Source: an uncultured Verrucomicrobiae bacterium (GTDB lineage: Bacteria > Verrucomicrobiota > Verrucomicrobiia > Palsa-1439). From it: a stretch of DNA of 6,574 nt. The stretch is taken from assembly GCA_937927265.1 (NCBI GenBank), contig CALBCO010000129.1:1-6574 (forward strand), read 5' to 3'. The notes below the pieces were generated by a model. It was given only the letters and a program-made list of their open reading frames with translations. It ran no database searches and had not been told where the DNA came from. A program made the translations under genes and the position numbers. This document shows, one piece after another, positions 5,482 through 6,574 of this stretch (its first letter is position 1; the number at the start of each line of letters is the position of its first letter).

Positions 5482-6574
5482 ACCCGCCCCCCATCGCCCT
5501 GCTGATCGTCGAAGACAACCCCGTCTTCGTCGAACAGATCCAATATCACCTCGACAATCTGCCCGACCCGCGCCGGTTCATTTCCCGCGCTGTGGACACG
5601 GCGGACAAAGCCCTCGCCGAACTCCGGCAACACCGCTACGACCTCTTGCTGCTTGACTACATGTTGCCGGGCGACAACGGCCTGACGGTGCTCGAACAAG
5701 TGCCGACCTTGCCGGTCGAACACCAGCCCGCCGTCGTCATGCTCACCAGCGTCGGCCGGGAATCCGTGGCCGTTGAAGCCATGAAAATGGGGGCCAAGGA
5801 TTATCTGTCCAAAGACGCGCTCGACCCGTACGACTCCGCCCCGTTACTGCGTGTGCTCAACAGCGCCCTGAACCAGCGCCGGCTCGAACAAGAATTGCGC
5901 GACAAAAACGCCGTGCTCGAAGCCGATCTCCACATGGCTCGCGAAGTCCAACAAGCCCTCCTGCCCCAAGCCTACCCGACCTTCCCGCCCGGCGTGGCCG
6001 CGGCGGAATCCGCCCTGCAATTCCACCATTGCTACGAATCCAGTGAAGCGGTCGGCGGCGATTTTCTCCAAGTGTTCGCCCTCTCGCCCACCGCCGCCGG
6101 AGTGTTCATTTGCGACGTGATGGGCAGCGGCATCCGCGCCGCGCTCGTGACCGCCCTCGTGCGCGGCCTGGTCGAGGAACTGCGGCCCGTCGCGCACGAT
6201 CCGGGCCGGTTTCTTGCCGAGATCAACCGCTCCCTGATGGCCATTCTCCAACAAACGCGGCGGCCCTTGTTTGCCACCGCCTTTCATCTCGTGGCCGACC
6301 TCGCCGCTGGCCGCCTGCGCTACGCTGGCGCGGGCCACCCGACACCCTTGCGCATCCACCGCACCACCCGCCGCGTTGCCCCCCTCGATTTTGCCGGCCA
6401 ACCACCCGGCCCCGCGCTCGGCGTGATTGCGGGCGCAACCTTCACCACCTACGAAGCCCCGCTCACGCCAGGAGACACGGTGATTTTGTTCACCGACGGC
6501 CTGTTCGAGGTCTGGAACGCCCAGAACGAAGAATACGGCCTCGACCGCCTCGTCGCCGCCGTCGAAAAACACGC
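5478..6574 (+). CDS. Receiver-PP2C (RsbU/SpoIIE-type) serine/threonine phosphatase, 3' end outside window
   Basis: The visible 365 residues form a receiver domain joined to a PP2C-type phosphatase; the frame is still open at the window edge. Receiver: Glu12/Asp13 (LLIVEDNPVF), phospho-acceptor Asp60 (LLLLDYMLPGDNG), Thr90 (MLTSVGRES), Lys112 (DYLSKDAL). A helical linker (about 128-163) ends in the RsbU-like REVQQALLP. Phosphatase: EAVGGDFLQVF with metal ligand Asp195, ICDVMGSGIRAALV with Asp213, FATAFHLVAD, LRYAGAGHPTPL, PGPALGV, and GDTVILFTDGLFEV with Asp340. The usual GHG or GKG after the second Asp is GSG here. Perhaps 10-40 residues are missing, judged from the family. Such proteins dephosphorylate anti-sigma-factor antagonists (STAS proteins) when their receiver is phosphorylated; the target here is not in view. 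ATG 5478 overlaps the previous stop as ATGA, so translation is coupled. The kinase two genes upstream is the obvious phosphate donor. Confidence 0.93.
   Translation, partial: MNPPPIALLIVEDNPVFVEQIQYHLDNLPDPRRFISRAVDTADKALAELRQHRYDLLLLDYMLPGDNGLTVLEQVPTLPVEHQPAVVMLTSVGRESVAVEAMKMGAKDYLSKDALDPYDSAPLLRVLNSALNQRRLEQELRDKNAVLEADLHMAREVQQALLPQAYPTFPPGVAAAESALQFHHCYESSEAVGGDFLQVFALSPTAAGVFICDVMGSGIRAALVTALVRGLVEELRPVAHDPGRFLAEINRSLMAILQQTRRPLFATAFHLVADLAAGRLRYAGAGHPTPLRIHRTTRRVAPLDFAGQPPGPALGVIAGATFTTYEAPLTPGDTVILFTDGLFEVWNAQNEEYGLDRLVAAVEKH

Noticed and set aside
5844..6572. Minus-strand open frame of 242 codons at the window end
   Set aside because: It is antisense to the receiver-PP2C gene, whose phosphatase motifs are all present in the + frame.

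Overview
The window is GC-rich (roughly 60% by eye), densely packed bacterial DNA with every convincing gene on the + strand. Family signatures point to a free-living Gram-negative-type bacterium. Verrucomicrobiota is my best guess, because Rcp1-type receivers, RsbU-like phosphatases and dispersed exopolysaccharide genes are typical there. That is an inference from protein style only; no rRNA or other marker is present.

Layout. (1) Positions 1-540: an A-rich stretch, then a small unrecognised reading frame that appears broken by a frameshift (68-471). (2) Positions 541-3348: three overlapping genes that look like part of an envelope or exopolysaccharide locus. They encode an alpha/alpha-toroid protein of the prenyltransferase/squalene-cyclase-repeat type with no visible cyclase motif, a non-hydrolysing UDP-GlcNAc 2-epimerase (WecB type), and a WecG/TagA/CpsF glycosyltransferase. 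The epimerase would make UDP-ManNAc and the glycosyltransferase would add it to a lipid-linked sugar. No UDP-ManNAc dehydrogenase lies between them, so a TagA-like direct ManNAc transfer is the simpler reading. (3) Positions 3349-3539: a non-coding gap with one weak hairpin. (4) Positions 3540-6574: a phosphosignalling operon of a membrane histidine kinase with a small extracytoplasmic sensor, a single-domain Rcp1-type response regulator that starts at TTG inside the kinase gene, and a receiver-PP2C (RsbU/SpoIIE-type) phosphatase that runs off the window end.

How the genes may work together. The kinase probably phosphorylates the small receiver, the receiver of the phosphatase, or both. The phosphatase would then dephosphorylate an anti-sigma-factor antagonist or similar protein. 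Whether this cascade controls the adjacent polysaccharide genes cannot be told from the sequence.

The main oddities are the split first ORF, serial gene overlaps of 17, 31, 17 and 4 nt, and a marked change of strand composition and codon choice inside the kinase gene. I see no CRISPR array, tRNA, rRNA, insertion sequence or recognisable new defence system.
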